Part shown: one piece after another, positions 33,391 through 43,829 of the stretch
Layout: each line of letters opens with the position of its first letter
How positions within the stretch are numbered: the first letter of the stretch is position 1
NCBI RefSeq assembly: GCF_050624435.1
Contig: NC_134541.1
Coordinates: 5,963,983-6,027,982 of the forward strand
Origin: Tenrec ecaudatus
Taxonomy: Eukaryota > Chordata > Mammalia > Afrosoricida > Tenrecidae
Length of the DNA stretch: 64,000 nt
Reading direction: 5' to 3'
Program-made: the position numbers and the translations under genes
Notes under the pieces: model-generated
What the model was told of the DNA's origin: nothing
The model's database searches: none
The model's input: only the letters and a program-made list of their open reading frames with translations

Positions 33391-34266
33391 TTTTTTTAAG
33401 GTTATTGTCTCCTTTATTCCAAAAATAAATATTTCACTTTTAAAGTCGACATATTTCAAATCACATGAAGCACGGAAAAGAAATACAGTCCCTTTGGAAA
33501 TCGTGAACACGTGTAGGAAAGGTTCATGTTCAAAACAACGGGGATAGGGGGGACATGGATTCCAATTGACTCGTGACCCCGAGACAACTCCTCTTGCCAG
33601 GCGGGGCTACCGACCAATTTCCCATGAGAAGAAGACACCTCCACACTTCTCTGAACGTGGAAAGGCACATGGAGTGGACCCTGAGGTGTATGGCACATTC
33701 ACTGATACAACGTTCCCTATTCCCTTCCAAGAAACGCGGAGAAACTTTAATCAAGTCAAAGACCAGAGAAGACAGGGAGCTCCTGCTGGGAGCTCAGCAT
33801 CTTGGAAACCCCTGAATATGACAGCCATTTGCTTGCTTCCCCCCTCCCTCGCCGCCTCTCCCTGCAGGCAAGTGCCAGTGGGGCTCACTCTGTGGTAGTG
33901 GGGCGCGTGGCCACGTACACAAACACCACGATCAGCAGCACGACCACGACCGGCGTGGGCAGCACCACCGTGGTGATCTGCTGCCGGGCTTCCTGCATGG
34001 CCTGCTTCTGCGCCTTCTTGTCCCTGGACGTCTCCTTCTTGGGCTTCCCTTTGAGCTGCCGCATCTTGCCTTGGGGGTGAGGGTGGCGCTAGGACGGTGC
34101 GTCCGGAGGAGTTCTGAAGAACCGGCCACTCGGCTCTAGACGGAACGTCCTTTTCTTCTACCAAGATCTCAGCTACTTCAATCATTTTAAGCAAGCTGGT
34201 TACCAGTAAAGGTGCCTTGAGAGTCCTGCCTACGCGACTGCTCCAGCGGGCTCGGAACTGTTCCTC
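33391..34266 (-). mobile_element. SMCO4: SMCO4 retrocopy (whole insertion)
   Basis: A processed mRNA copy bounded by the 11-bp direct repeat CACATATTTTC (33380-33390 and 34267-34277). On the minus strand it runs from a GC-rich 5' UTR at 34266 through the coding region to a polyadenylation signal (AATAAA, complement at 33413-33418) and a short A-tail ending at 33391. The direct repeat and tail show L1-mediated retroposition. Both UTRs are carried along. Confidence 0.85.
33885..34064 (-). CDS. SMCO4: SMCO4-like retrogene, intact 59-residue frame
   Basis: ATG at 34064 and TGA at 33885-33887 give 59 codons with no stops or shifts, the usual length of SMCO4 (single-pass membrane protein with coiled-coil domain 4). 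A basic, coiled-coil-prone N-terminal half (MRQLKGKPKKETSRDKK, then QAMQEARQQ) is followed by one hydrophobic membrane segment at about residues 32-52 (VVLPTPVVVVLLIVVFVYVA) and the tail TRPTTTE. The function of SMCO4 is poorly known. The copy lies between unit 2 and the CpG island, on the opposite strand to both zinc-finger genes. Expression is unproven, so it may be a recent pseudogene that has not yet decayed. Confidence 0.7.
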   Translation of the reverse strand: MRQLKGKPKKETSRDKKAQKQAMQEARQQITTVVLPTPVVVVLLIVVFVYVATRPTTTE

Positions 34267-34280
34267 CACATATTTTCATT

Positions 34281-34346
<66 letters not shown>
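34281..34346. repeat. (GATA)n microsatellite
   Basis: About 16 nearly perfect GATA units, starting within a few bases of the right target duplication of the SMCO4 retrocopy. Confidence 0.95.
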
Positions 34347-34748
34347 GATACCTTTTCATTACCAGCTCAGCTGTGACTACTACTCCATCAGGTCTCAGTA
34401 TTAGATAAAACAAAACAAAACATTTTTTAAAGAGAAACGTTTTCATTTTGAAGAAAAAAATGGTGTAGTTTTTAAGTAAACGGGTAAAGTAATGCAATGA
34501 CACACCTGAAAAATCTGGTTTTTGGATATCAAAATATACAGTCAGAAAGGAGTATTTGTTCACCCATGGACAGTCCTGGTATAGAAGTGTTTTGTTTTTG
34601 CAGGGAAGAATAACAGTAAATAATAGAATAGGGTTTCTTGTCATTAGAAAGGGATATAAAATATTTTTTTTGATTACTGTGAAGTCTGGCTGTCATCCAC
34701 CAGGGAATTGATAGGAAGATTAGGGGTAAGGGAGTTATATCCATTGAA

Positions 34749-35242
34749 TGCCTATACTAAACAAAACTTAGGTGGCCATGTCACAACAAAGGGGTTGGAA
34801 AGAAATGGGGCACATATTAGACACTTATGGGAACAATCCAAAGGTCAGCATGCTCAGGCCAGTCACGTAGGCCTAGGTTAAGGAGAACCTGGACATACAC
34901 AATAGGCACCAGCAACATCAGATACATCACACAGGCGCCTGAACTCAGCCATTCAGAATAGCCAATACCCCCAACCATGCCCCCTCAAGAAGGGTAGGAG
35001 GGATAAAAACCAGAGACCGAGGGCAGTTGCCCTCTTGTTCCACCCTCTTGTCCTGTTACTCCTTTCATGTGAGAACTTTGCCACAGCATCCACCACGTGG
35101 CCTTTTAAGCTTTCCAGGGATAATGTGTACTATCTGAGACTGTATTACCCGAAACATCCCTTTTCCCTCATAAAAATTACTTGGATTTCCAAAAGTGCTG
35201 CTACCACCTGAATTTATTTCAGCTTTGAGTAGTAAGACCTAA
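34749..35242 (+). mobile_element. Solo LTR-like element (family 1)
   Basis: Collinear with 10908-11531. It contains a TATA-like GATAAAAACC at about 35003, a CTCATAAAAATTAC polyadenylation-like site near 35168 and the terminal GAATTTATTTCAGC block. Both outer ends are approximate. Confidence 0.55.
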
Positions 35243-35288
35243 GAACTAGCAAGCTCCAAGCCCTTGTGGTTTGTGTCCACAGAAAAGC

Positions 35289-35328
35289 TGCGCGCACACA
35301 CACACACACACACACACATGCGCGCGCA
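35289..35328. repeat. Alternating purine-pyrimidine tract
   Basis: A (CA)n core flanked on both sides by CGCGCG-type sequence, giving about 40 bases of strict purine-pyrimidine alternation. Such tracts are known to adopt left-handed Z-DNA readily. Confidence 0.9.
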
Positions 35329-35524
35329 GTAAAGAGGTAAGCTACAGCTTTAATAAAGCGCACAGTCACTAAAGTCACTTCAAAAGGGATACAGTGGGTC
35401 CTTCTGGAAAGATGAAAAGGGACCACCTTAAGCATAGTTGATAGATACTTTGCTCTGGAAGATAAACAGGTCCCTCCTCACAGTTGAGATTAGAAAGTTG
35501 TCTCAGGGAACTTTCCTAGTTCTT

Positions 35525-36145
35525 ATGAATGTGGGGGAGTGCAGATTGGGGACCCAAAGCCCATCTGTAGGCAACTGGACATCCCCTTACAGAAGGGTCC
35601 CGGAGAGGAGACGGACGGGGTGCAGTGTAGCAATAATGAAACACACAACTTTCCTCTAGTTCTTAAATGCTTCCCCTCAACCCCCACTATCAAGATCCCA
35701 ATTCTACTTTACAAATCTGGTTAGACAAGAGCATGTACACTGGTACAGATAGGAACTGGAGACCCAGGGAAGCCAGGACAGATGATCTCTTCAGGACCAC
35801 TGGTAAGAATGGCGATACCAGGAGGGTGGAGGGAGGGTGGGGTAGAAAGGGGGAACTGATTACAAGGATCTATATATAACCTTCTCCCTGGGAGAACAGA
35901 AAAGCAGGTGAAGGGAGATGTCAGACAGTGTAAGATATGACAAAATAATAATTTATAAATTATCAAGGGCTCATGAGGGATGGGGGAGCAGGAAGGGAGG
36001 GGAAAATGAGCTGCCACCAAGGGCTCAAGTGGGAAGCAAGTGTTTTGAGAATTATGATGGCAACAAATGTAAAAATGTGCTTGACACACAATGTATGGAT
36101 TATGAAAATAGTTGTACAAGCCCCCAATAAAATGATTTAAAAAAG
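35525..36145 (+). mobile_element. LINE 3'-end copy
   Basis: Plus-oriented common-family copy starting near GGGGGAGTGCAGATTGGGG and ending CCCCCAATAAAATGATTTAA. Confidence 0.7.
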
Positions 36146-37084
36146 ACTATTCTACCCAAAGCATCATTAAGACATCCAAGGATGTTACTCTGATAGTTTT
36201 ATCTGATTGATATATATCATTGAATAATTACTTACATTTGATGATAAGCAATTTTACTTAATAAAACTATTTTAGTTGTTTTAATAGAGTCCCTTATGAA
36301 TCTTCCCACTTACCTAGAAGCTTTACTGGTGAAAGAATGTTGTGTATTCTAGTCTACCAGCTGAAAATCACCTCAAGAACTGGGTTGAGAGTTTTAACAT
36401 GGGCTTAGAAAGTTAGAAAGAAGACAGAAGGACTGATAATGAGTTTTTATGTTTTGCTTTTTGTTTAGGGGAGAAAAGGAGGGTCATTTTATCTTTAAGC
36501 AGATTGTCTGGTTATATCAGGTGGTGAGAAATAGTAAAGGCTACCTTGAGGGTGTTTGGTGAGTTTTAACAGCTTTGAGTGGAAGTGAACTTTCCTTTGG
36601 GGTAGAGAATACGAAATAATGACATGTTTTTAAACTTTTTAGATCAAATTTAGTGGAGTTATTGTTAAGATAGAAAAAGGATGGTGAATTACAAGTTATA
36701 TGAGTGATCATGTTGAGCCAGAATTACAGCAGTGTCACACAGCCTTGAGTAAAGTAGACTAAAGCCCTATGTCATGCTGGTCAGGTCAAGTAAATGTTAA
36801 TTATCATATTAAGTACATTTGACCAGTGGAAATAAAGTTAAGAAAACGTTATGTATAGATCATGCCGACAACTTCTCAATTATACGACAGAGAAATAGCA
36901 ACAGAAGTTTTAGTAATGTGCGCTTCATATTATATGTGAAACCTCTAAGCATTGTGTTTTAAGATATTTCATTTTGGTCTGATGGTCCTTCTGACTTTTA
37001 AAATGAACCTTGTTTGACATTGTATTGGTTCAGGAATTTCCCAATCAACTCTCTCCCTCAAAATTTACACATATATTTTTACTG
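36146..37084. other. Intergenic, nothing recognised
   Basis: AT-rich sequence without an open gene, recognisable repeat or RNA gene that I can identify. Confidence 0.4.
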
Positions 37085-37255
37085 TTCTTGTTCGGTGCCA
37101 TCAAGTTGTGTTTGACCCACAGTGACCGCAAGCACAACAGAAACACACCGGGTCCTGCGCCATCCTCACGTTTGTGTCTGTGTGTGAGCCCATTGTTGCA
37201 GCCATGGTGTCAATCCATCTCTGAGAGCTTTCATTCCTTTGGGTGCCTGTATCAG
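37085..37255 (-). mobile_element. RTE (BovB-like) 3' fragment
   Basis: Carries the RTE landmark blocks CGGTGCCATCAAGTTGTG, CACCGGGTCCTGCGCCATCC and CCCATTGTTGCAGCCATGG in minus orientation, as in the afrotherian RTE family. No coding capacity remains. Confidence 0.65.
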
Positions 37256-37430
37256 TCTGGCTTGACTAGAGAAACAAATCCAGAGACACTCATATGTGTA
37301 TAACAGAGAGCTTTGTATCATAGAACAATTTTATGTTGAGATAACATCCCAGTCAAGTCCAGATCAAATCTGTAAGTCTGATATTAGCCCATGTCTGATA
37401 CTAGTCGACAAATTCCTCTGCAGACTCATG
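37256..37430 (+). mobile_element. LTR-like element, family 2, partial
   Basis: Same orientation as the copy at 260. It runs from GACTAGAGAAACAAATCCAG through the CAATTTTATGTTGAGATAAC region to the AAATTCCTCTGCAGACTCA block, then gives way to intron-3 paralog sequence. Confidence 0.45.
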
Positions 37431-38640
37431 TCAAATTCAAGTGCTACACTTCTGACATTTTCACACAGAGACAGTCTCCTATATTTGAAGCCCACTAGAT
37501 TGAGTGACTTTATATTTTATCAATGCATCTTTATACTAAGAACAGTCATGAAGATTTCCTCATAGGTCATAGGAATTTTATGTCCAAATAAGAGCAAAAT
37601 GCTAAAGACAGAATATATCAGTGTGAGTGCCTGCAACTTAGAGGGTTTTCTAAGAAGGAGACATCCTTTTGTAGGAAAAGCTGTTTACAGAGCAGAAGCA
37701 GTATCTGATCCTTCCTTGAGAAATTGTAATCTGGCTGACATGTTGTAAAGATTTATACCAGTGGTTCTCAACTTCTTAATGCTGCAAACTTTAATACAGT
37801 TCCTCATGTTGTGGTGACCCCCAACCATAAAATTATTTTTGTTGCTACTTCATAACTGTAATTTTGCTACTATTATCAATCATAATGTAAATAGCTGATA
37901 TGCAGGGTGTATTTTCATTGTTACAAATTGAATATAATTAAACATAGTGATTAATCACTGAAAAATATGTAATTATATATTGTAAAATATTTATTTATAA
38001 TTACAAGTCAATGAAATGTTGTCTTGAAGCATGGTGTAGCATGGGTAACAGTCTTCAAACCAGGTACTCATATGTGGGAGTATCTGCATGTGGGCAGACA
38101 GATAGAGGAGCGGTGTCTCAGTTCCTAAGACCATCAGAAATATGTGTTTTCTGAAGGTTTTAGGTGAGCCCTGTGAAAGGGTTGTTCAACCCCCAAAGGG
38201 GGCACAACCCACAATTTGAGCACCACTGGCTTAGAGTTATCTGGATTACAGTAGCGATATCTACTGTCATGGATTTGCTCACAACTCATAGGAGCCCTGT
38301 GTAACATGGTAGATCTGGCCATCGGGTTTCCCAGGCTATAAACTTGTATAGAAGCAGACTGATACACCACTCACCTCTGGAGGAGTTTCAGGAGAAACCT
38401 GACTGCCTACCTTCTGAATGAGGGTGACTGTCAGGAGCATCTAACTACACAAGTATTTACATGCTCTGTAACCTCGTGGAATAGAAAACTAGATGCTTTA
38501 AGTCTTCTACGATTGGTTGACTTGTTTCATCTTCATACACCAATCCTTTCTGATGTTTGGTTGTCCTTTTGATGTAGTAAAGTTTTTCATTAATTCATAA
38601 ATCACTCTTATGTGACTCATTTGTCTTCCAAAAAAAAAAA
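37431..38640 (+). pseudogene. Unit remnant lacking its zinc-finger exon
   Basis: 37431-38370 is collinear with intron 3 of units 2 and 3 (27440-27930 and 52770-53270), apart from a SPIN insertion. From about 38385 it continues with sequence matching 57125-57375, which lies downstream of the unit 3 finger exon. Relative to unit 3, about 3.9 kb holding the whole finger exon is missing. No KRAB exon was found to its left. This is a non-coding relic of another family member. Confidence 0.7.
37759..38228 (-). mobile_element. Near full-length SPIN hAT MITE
   Basis: 470 bp with ends CAGTGGTTCTCAACTTC and GAGCACCACTG. It contains the inner SPIN landmarks: a GTTGTGGTGACCCCCAACC block, the AT-rich middle with TGATTAATCACT and a GAGCGGTGTCTCAGTTCC stretch. 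Flanking octamers ATTTATAC and GCTTAGAG agree only in part. The paralogous introns at 27770 and 53115 show the empty site. Confidence 0.85.
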
Positions 38641-38674
38641 AAAAGCAAATTCCAAACTAAAATAGAAACAAACA

Positions 38675-38835
38675 AGCCTCACTGCCATCAAGTTAATTCT
38701 GACTTATACTGACCCTATAGGACAGAGGAGAACTACTTTAAGGTTTCTAAGACTGTCAATCTTTACGAGAGGAGAAAGCCTGATGCTTCTCCTGCGCAGT
38801 GTCTAGTGGATAGACTTTTCTGCCTTCATAAAATA
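38675..38835 (-). mobile_element. AfroSINE
   Basis: Reverse AfroSINE starting CACTGCCATCAAGTTAATTC. A SINE sits at the equivalent place downstream of unit 3 (57383-57525), so it predates that duplication. Confidence 0.65.
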
Positions 38836-39861
38836 TATCTGAATCAGGTGGCAGCCAATAGCTGACATAAATGTTGGATTAGAAGGGATGGCAGAAAAGC
38901 AGCCAGTGCCTGTGGAACAAGCACATCCAAAGCATTCCCTAACTCGCTTCCAGGAGTTCTCACTGGCCAAGCAGCTGCTATGTTGCTCTTAGGTGGAGAA
39001 GATAAGCCAAGTCTCTGTATCTGACTGAAGACTGTAGTGTCCCATAGGCCTCTGATGATCCCCATGCTTCCGAGTTAAAGTATAACAAGCATTCCCAGAT
39101 GGTTCATTTACATGTAAGGGAAACCTCCAGTCATAATTGAGAACCCCAAAGTGGGAGTGGTTAGAAGGGATTGTTGGAAGGTCATGTATCTTCTTTGGAA
39201 AATGTGCAGATGTCCATTACTTCCGTCCTCAAGGCACAATATAAAGACTGGGCCAGGAATGATGTCCCCAGTTAGGACAATATCCACAATGCCCTAAAAA
39301 GTCTCTTAATTGCCTTTTAATGGTAGGCAAGGGAAAGGCGAATGTCACTCATTTCCTTTCTCTGTTTATGGAAATATCTTCAGCTGATATAAGATGTCCT
39401 TGGTGTTTGATATAGGTGTGGAAATTTGCAGGTTTTCTCTCAACACTTTGTTCCCCTTGTTGACCAGCTATTGTAACAACAGAATACTGTTTTCAACATC
39501 ATTCTCCATGGACTTGGAATAAACCTGGAGTTTGTCTATGTACTCTTTAACAGTATTGTTCCATGCTTAAATTGAAATGGGTCAACTCTAATGACATTGT
39601 CTACGAGAAGTACTTAGAATTTTGGTATACTCCTGGGACAAAACTCTTGAGGAATATTATTCATTTTCCTAAGTAAAATAAAATAAAATCAGTTAACTTC
39701 ATAAACTGGGATACTAAGTCACTGCAGAGATAACTGTAAACTACAGAGCATCACTTAGTTCTTGGGTGGAAAGTGAATGAGGATACGGGCTATGGCGAAT
39801 TTCACTCACTGTCCTGTTGTCAATGCTGACTCATCAAGGTAGGTAGTAGTCACATGTAATT
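38836..39861. other. Intergenic, nothing recognised
   Basis: No gene or repeat family was identified in this stretch. Confidence 0.35.
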
Positions 39862-39955
39862 CCACACCAGAGACATTCTTAGGAGAAAGGCAACATGTGT
39901 GAATGTTGTTGAGGCTTTAGCCAAAAGCCACATACCATCAAACTCAAAAGGAATG
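39862..39955 (+). pseudogene. Isolated C2H2 finger fossil
   Basis: About 94 bases align with one finger unit of the neighbouring genes, including the CACACCAGAG linker start, AACATGTGTG, GAGGCTTTAGCCAAAAGCCA and CCATCAAACTC. The second cysteine codon region is broken and no frame is kept. It marks the former presence of another finger exon. Confidence 0.7.
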
Positions 39956-40399
39956 AATATTTTATATCTCAGGCAGCAAGTTCATATGAATTCACTGTGA
40001 TCACGACCACAATTGACAATCTGATGTCATCCTTGTCATGTTCCCTTTGCACCCTGTCATCACTTCATCTCTGAGAATGTGGTTTAAACGGAATCCTACA
40101 GGATGCAGTCTCCTGAGACTGGAGGAAAAGATACGCTATCTTTCCCTCGGAACTGAAGAAAACGCAATTCAACTTGTATTTGCTTTTACGATGAGAAGAT
40201 CTTTTCCATGAGCTCAAGTTAAAGGAAGGCCGCCCAGCAGAACCCTCATCGCCGCGTTGTATTAAGAACCAGTGTAGCCCAGGTCTTCCTCAGGGTCTAG
40301 GAAAACGGCCACAAAACCACGCTCCAGCTGTGCGTGAGGCTTCCCCCCTCGAAGACCAGGGGAGTCTGCTGTAAACTAGACTCGGGCGGGAGGAACTTG

Positions 40400-41110
40400 G
40401 GGTGAAGGTTCAATTGAGATGGCGTGAGGCGCTGGTTTTCCCGTCTCCCGTTCAATGTGACCGCAGGACGCGCACCTGGGCTCAGCGGAGGCAGAAAAAG
40501 CTCCGCTCCCGGAACCCTGCCGTCCGGGCCGCGCGGGGCCCGCCGTCCGCCGCGCGACCGGAAGCGCGTGCTGACGTCACCCTGCGCGCCGGAGGGCGGG
40601 GTCGCCGGGGACCGTGGCGGCGGAGGCCGGGCTGCTGGAGAGTGGCGGCTGAGCGCAGACTTCCCTGGGAGCCGCTGCCTGCGTGCGGAGCAGGTGGAGC
40701 GCGGGAGGAGCTCGGGAGCAAGGAGACGCCGCGCGGGGAGCCGCAGCCGCGGGGCTCGGGCTGGCTGCGGACGCTCCGCGGCGGCGCCTGACGGGCCGAA
40801 CGCGCCGCAGGGTCTCCGACCCCCAGTGGCTTTGCCCACGCGCGCGCGCGGCAGCTCGGGGGCAGCTGGAACGTTGGGCCAGCGTCAGGGCCGGAGGCGG
40901 GTTCGGATGGCGAGTCCCGGTCCTGGCGGCTCGGCCCGCTTGAGCTGGTTCCCTAGTTCCCTTTGTGAGCGGCGGGTGCATCTAAGGACGCGATTTTCGA
41001 GGAATTTGATCGGAGACAGCTCCAGTCCCTGAGCCGCCTGGCACTCCGCGACCCTTCGGTCCGGTGCGGAGTCTGGAGGGACCCCAAACTTGGAAATTCT
41101 TTTGGTGGTG
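40400..41110. promoter_or_regulatory. CpG island, probable promoter of the unit 3 gene
   Basis: The only strongly GC- and CpG-rich stretch in the window. It holds a perfect cAMP-response-element palindrome TGACGTCA at 40572-40579 and GC boxes such as GAGGGCGGGG near 40590. It lies 5.4 kb upstream of the unit 3 ATG exon, the typical position for a non-coding first exon of a KRAB zinc-finger gene. A divergent minus-strand transcript is possible. Open frames within it follow from the GC content and show no known protein. Confidence 0.75.
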
Positions 41111-41654
41111 ATGGTTGTTGGTGGGTTTGGATGAGCCTGGGTCAAACAGCCCGCTAGAGCGTGCTGCTGGAGCCGCGTCTCCTGGAGTACCACGGGCAGT
41201 GGGGTTGGTTCCGCCAGTGCGCAGCAGATTCATCCCTGCTCTTCACAGACCACTTCAGGTTCCTACAGCGTTCCCTCTGCTTCCCCTGGACACTTTGTGC
41301 CTTGCCATATCTTATTGGGGGCCTGTAGGTCCAGTCCGATATCCCGCGGGGAAGGCCCCCTCGGGAACTGCTACGCTGCCCCAGGCTTCCATGTAGATTA
41401 GCACCATTCCCACCGCTGTTGTGAAAACAAACGTGTGGGTGTCACTTACTGGGCAGCCTTCAGTTGCCAAACACTGCTTTACAGTCACTTCGACATCTTA
41501 TTCCTTCAGCCGATATGAAAGTTTGCTTTCAAAATACAGTTTTAGACAAAAAGTAACATTGAAATTAACAGTGATTTAAAATGTGTAGGGTTAGGATTTG
41601 TGTCTTCATCAGTTACCCACATTGTTTCTCATGGAAACCTTTCTCTTCACTTTC

Positions 41655-42380
41655 TAGGATGCTGTTGTTAGGTGCTGTCCAATTGGTTCCCACTATGGTG
41701 CCCCCTAAGTACAACAGAAGGAAACCCTGCTGGGTCTTGTTGGCATCCTCTCAGTTGTTCTATGCTGAAGCCCATTGATACAGCCACTGTGTCAGTCCAT
41801 CTTGTCAAGGGTCTTCCTCTCTTCCTTGTCCCTCTACTCTACCAAGCATGATATCCTTCTGCAGGCACTGGTTTCTCCTGACAGCAAGCCCCAACTAGGT
41901 GAGATGAAGTCTTGCCATCCTAGCCTCTAAGGTGTAGTCTGGCTGTACTTCTAACAAGACAGACTTCTTTGTTCTTTTTTTTGACCTTTTTTGGTGACTT
42001 ATTTGTTCTTTTGGCAGTTCAAGGTATTTCCAGTATTATTTTTGGCCAGCAGCATAATTCAGATGTATCAGTTCTTTGGGCTTCCATATTCCATGTCCAA
42101 CTCCCTCCCCTTTTTTCTTTATGTTTATTTTTTAAATATCAGTTTATTGGGGGCTCTTACAGTTCTTTTTAACAATCCATACATCAATTGTATCATATCA
42201 TTTTCTAAACATTTACTTTCTCTTTGAGCCCTTGGTATCAGCTCCTTTTTTCCCCTCCCAACTTTCACATGCATATGAAGCCATTGAAAATACCATGGTT
42301 TGGGTTAGTCTTGGTTTGCACCTTAGTCCTCAAAATAACTTCTTTGCTTCAATGCTGTCCATAAAGTTTTCAGTGTCTAA
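41655..42380 (-). mobile_element. RTE (BovB-like) LINE relic
   Basis: Minus-oriented. It is recognised by the RTE 3' region with GTTGTTAGGTGCTGTCC, CAGCCACTGTGTCAGTCCAT, ACCAAGCATGATATCCTTCT and, after an interruption, ATGCATATGAAGCCATTGAA. This is the family seen in elephant and other afrotherians. It is decayed, with no open reverse transcriptase frame. Confidence 0.75.
42125..42258 (-). mobile_element. LINE tail inserted in the RTE relic
   Basis: A short minus copy of the common LINE 3' end (AGTTTATTGGGGGCTC) that splits the RTE sequence between the CCATGTCCAACT and TTTCACATGC blocks. Confidence 0.6.
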
Positions 42381-42479
42381 TTCAAAGTGGATAGCCTGCT
42401 TTTTTTCTTTGAAGTCACTTCTTAGACTGAAAACTCTTTGGGTGACCTGCTGATATTTAAAATACTAATGACCTAGGTT

Positions 42480-42800
42480 CCAGCATCATAACAACTCACA
42501 AGCTACTACAGTGTGACCAACTGACAGAGCAGTAGTGTTCTCATCTATTATCTATCTTTTGTGACTGACTTATTTCACTCAGCATAATGCCCTTCAGGTT
42601 CGCCTGTGACATGTTTTACAGAGTTTTTTAATATTGCGTGGTAGTCTGTGGGGTGTGTGTGTACCATAGTTTGTCCTTTCTTCCATCAGTGGACATTTAG
42701 GTTGTTTTTGTCACCAGTGGTACCGTGAACATGAGTGAATATATAACTATTCATGCTGTAGTTCTTAATTTCCTTAGGATATATATCAAGTAATATGATT
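42480..42800 (-). mobile_element. L1 3' fragment
   Basis: Resembles the L1 fragment at 6600-6980, with the landmarks TGACTTATTTCACTCAGCAT and TCCATCAGTGGACATTTAGG. It has no coding capacity. Confidence 0.55.
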
Positions 42801-42989
42801 GGTAGAAATTTTGGCATTTTTATTTCTTAACTGTCTAAATAAATACCTTGCTATTTTCCTCAGTATTTGTACCATTAAAAATCTTACTAAGGTGGAGGGA
42901 GGGGCTACAGAACCTACTGGTGTGGCTGGACAAGAAAGATATCAATACATAAAAAAAGTGACAGAGGAAAAGAAGGGAAAAAATACAAG

Positions 42990-43828
42990 TAGATATGGTG
43001 AAAAGAAGAGAAGAATGTAAAAGGAAAACGGAGGACAAAAGGAGAAAGAACTGGAGAGAAGGGGGTTGGCAGGGCCAGAGTGGGATGGAATGTACAAAAA
43101 GGAGGACAATGTGCATGGCCAGGCCCTTGATCTGGGTTGCTGCCCTTTGCTGACCTAGAAGATGTGTGAGACAGATCATCATTTGATCACGAAGAAGTTC
43201 TTGTGTGTTCAAAAATCAGCTGGGGCATCCCAACTGATGCTGGAAGGACTTCTACTTGCTTACAGTTTGCTTGCAGGGGACAGGCTGCTCATCTAGCGCT
43301 GTGGTTCTTCAGGTCTCAGCAAGCAGAGGATGCCACCCATGAGGGTGGAGTCCATCTAGCACTCAGTGCACCATATGTCCCACCTCTAGCTTCACATGCA
43401 GTAGGGGATTGGCAGAGGGTGTGTTGTCACTCACCACTGATAGGTGAGGATTTGAGCTGGCCTTCCTTTTGGTCCTCAGTCACCAGTGTGGGTCTTTGCT
43501 GGTCCAGGGGGACAGAAGTGATAATCTTCAGGTGGCAGTCCCTATCAGACACTGCTTGTGAAAGTTAACAGTAGTTGCACTGTGTCAGACCAGCTGACAA
43601 TTCAGCTGCTCTGTCTGTGTCCTCACCGCTTCAATCTGAGCTGTTTGGATAAAGGTACAGTTAAGTTTTGTAGGAAAGAGCGAGTGTCATGGAACAGACT
43701 TGAGATTTCTGGACCAGAAATTTATTGTGGTAGAAAATCCAGAGATGGAGAGGTCTGAGGGGCCAGCCCCAATCCCAACTATGTGGACACATGCCCCTCC
43801 CTCCAGAAGAATTTATTTCAGAGGACAG
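42990..43828 (+). repeat. Unit 3 upstream block
   Basis: Collinear with 15450-16270 and 3610-4083. It lies between the CpG island and the ATG exon, so it is probably intron 1 of the unit 3 gene. It contains no gene. Confidence 0.65.
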
Positions 43829-43829
43829 C

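Noticed and set aside
33751-34269. 172-codon minus frame over the SMCO4 retrocopy
   Set aside because: It runs out of frame with the SMCO4 coding sequence and includes both UTRs. The 59-codon frame has the homology.
40297-41233. Several long frames on both strands in the GC-rich island
   Set aside because: Stop codons are rare in CpG-rich DNA. Products are Arg/Ala/Pro/Gly-rich, show no domain and overlap each other in all frames.
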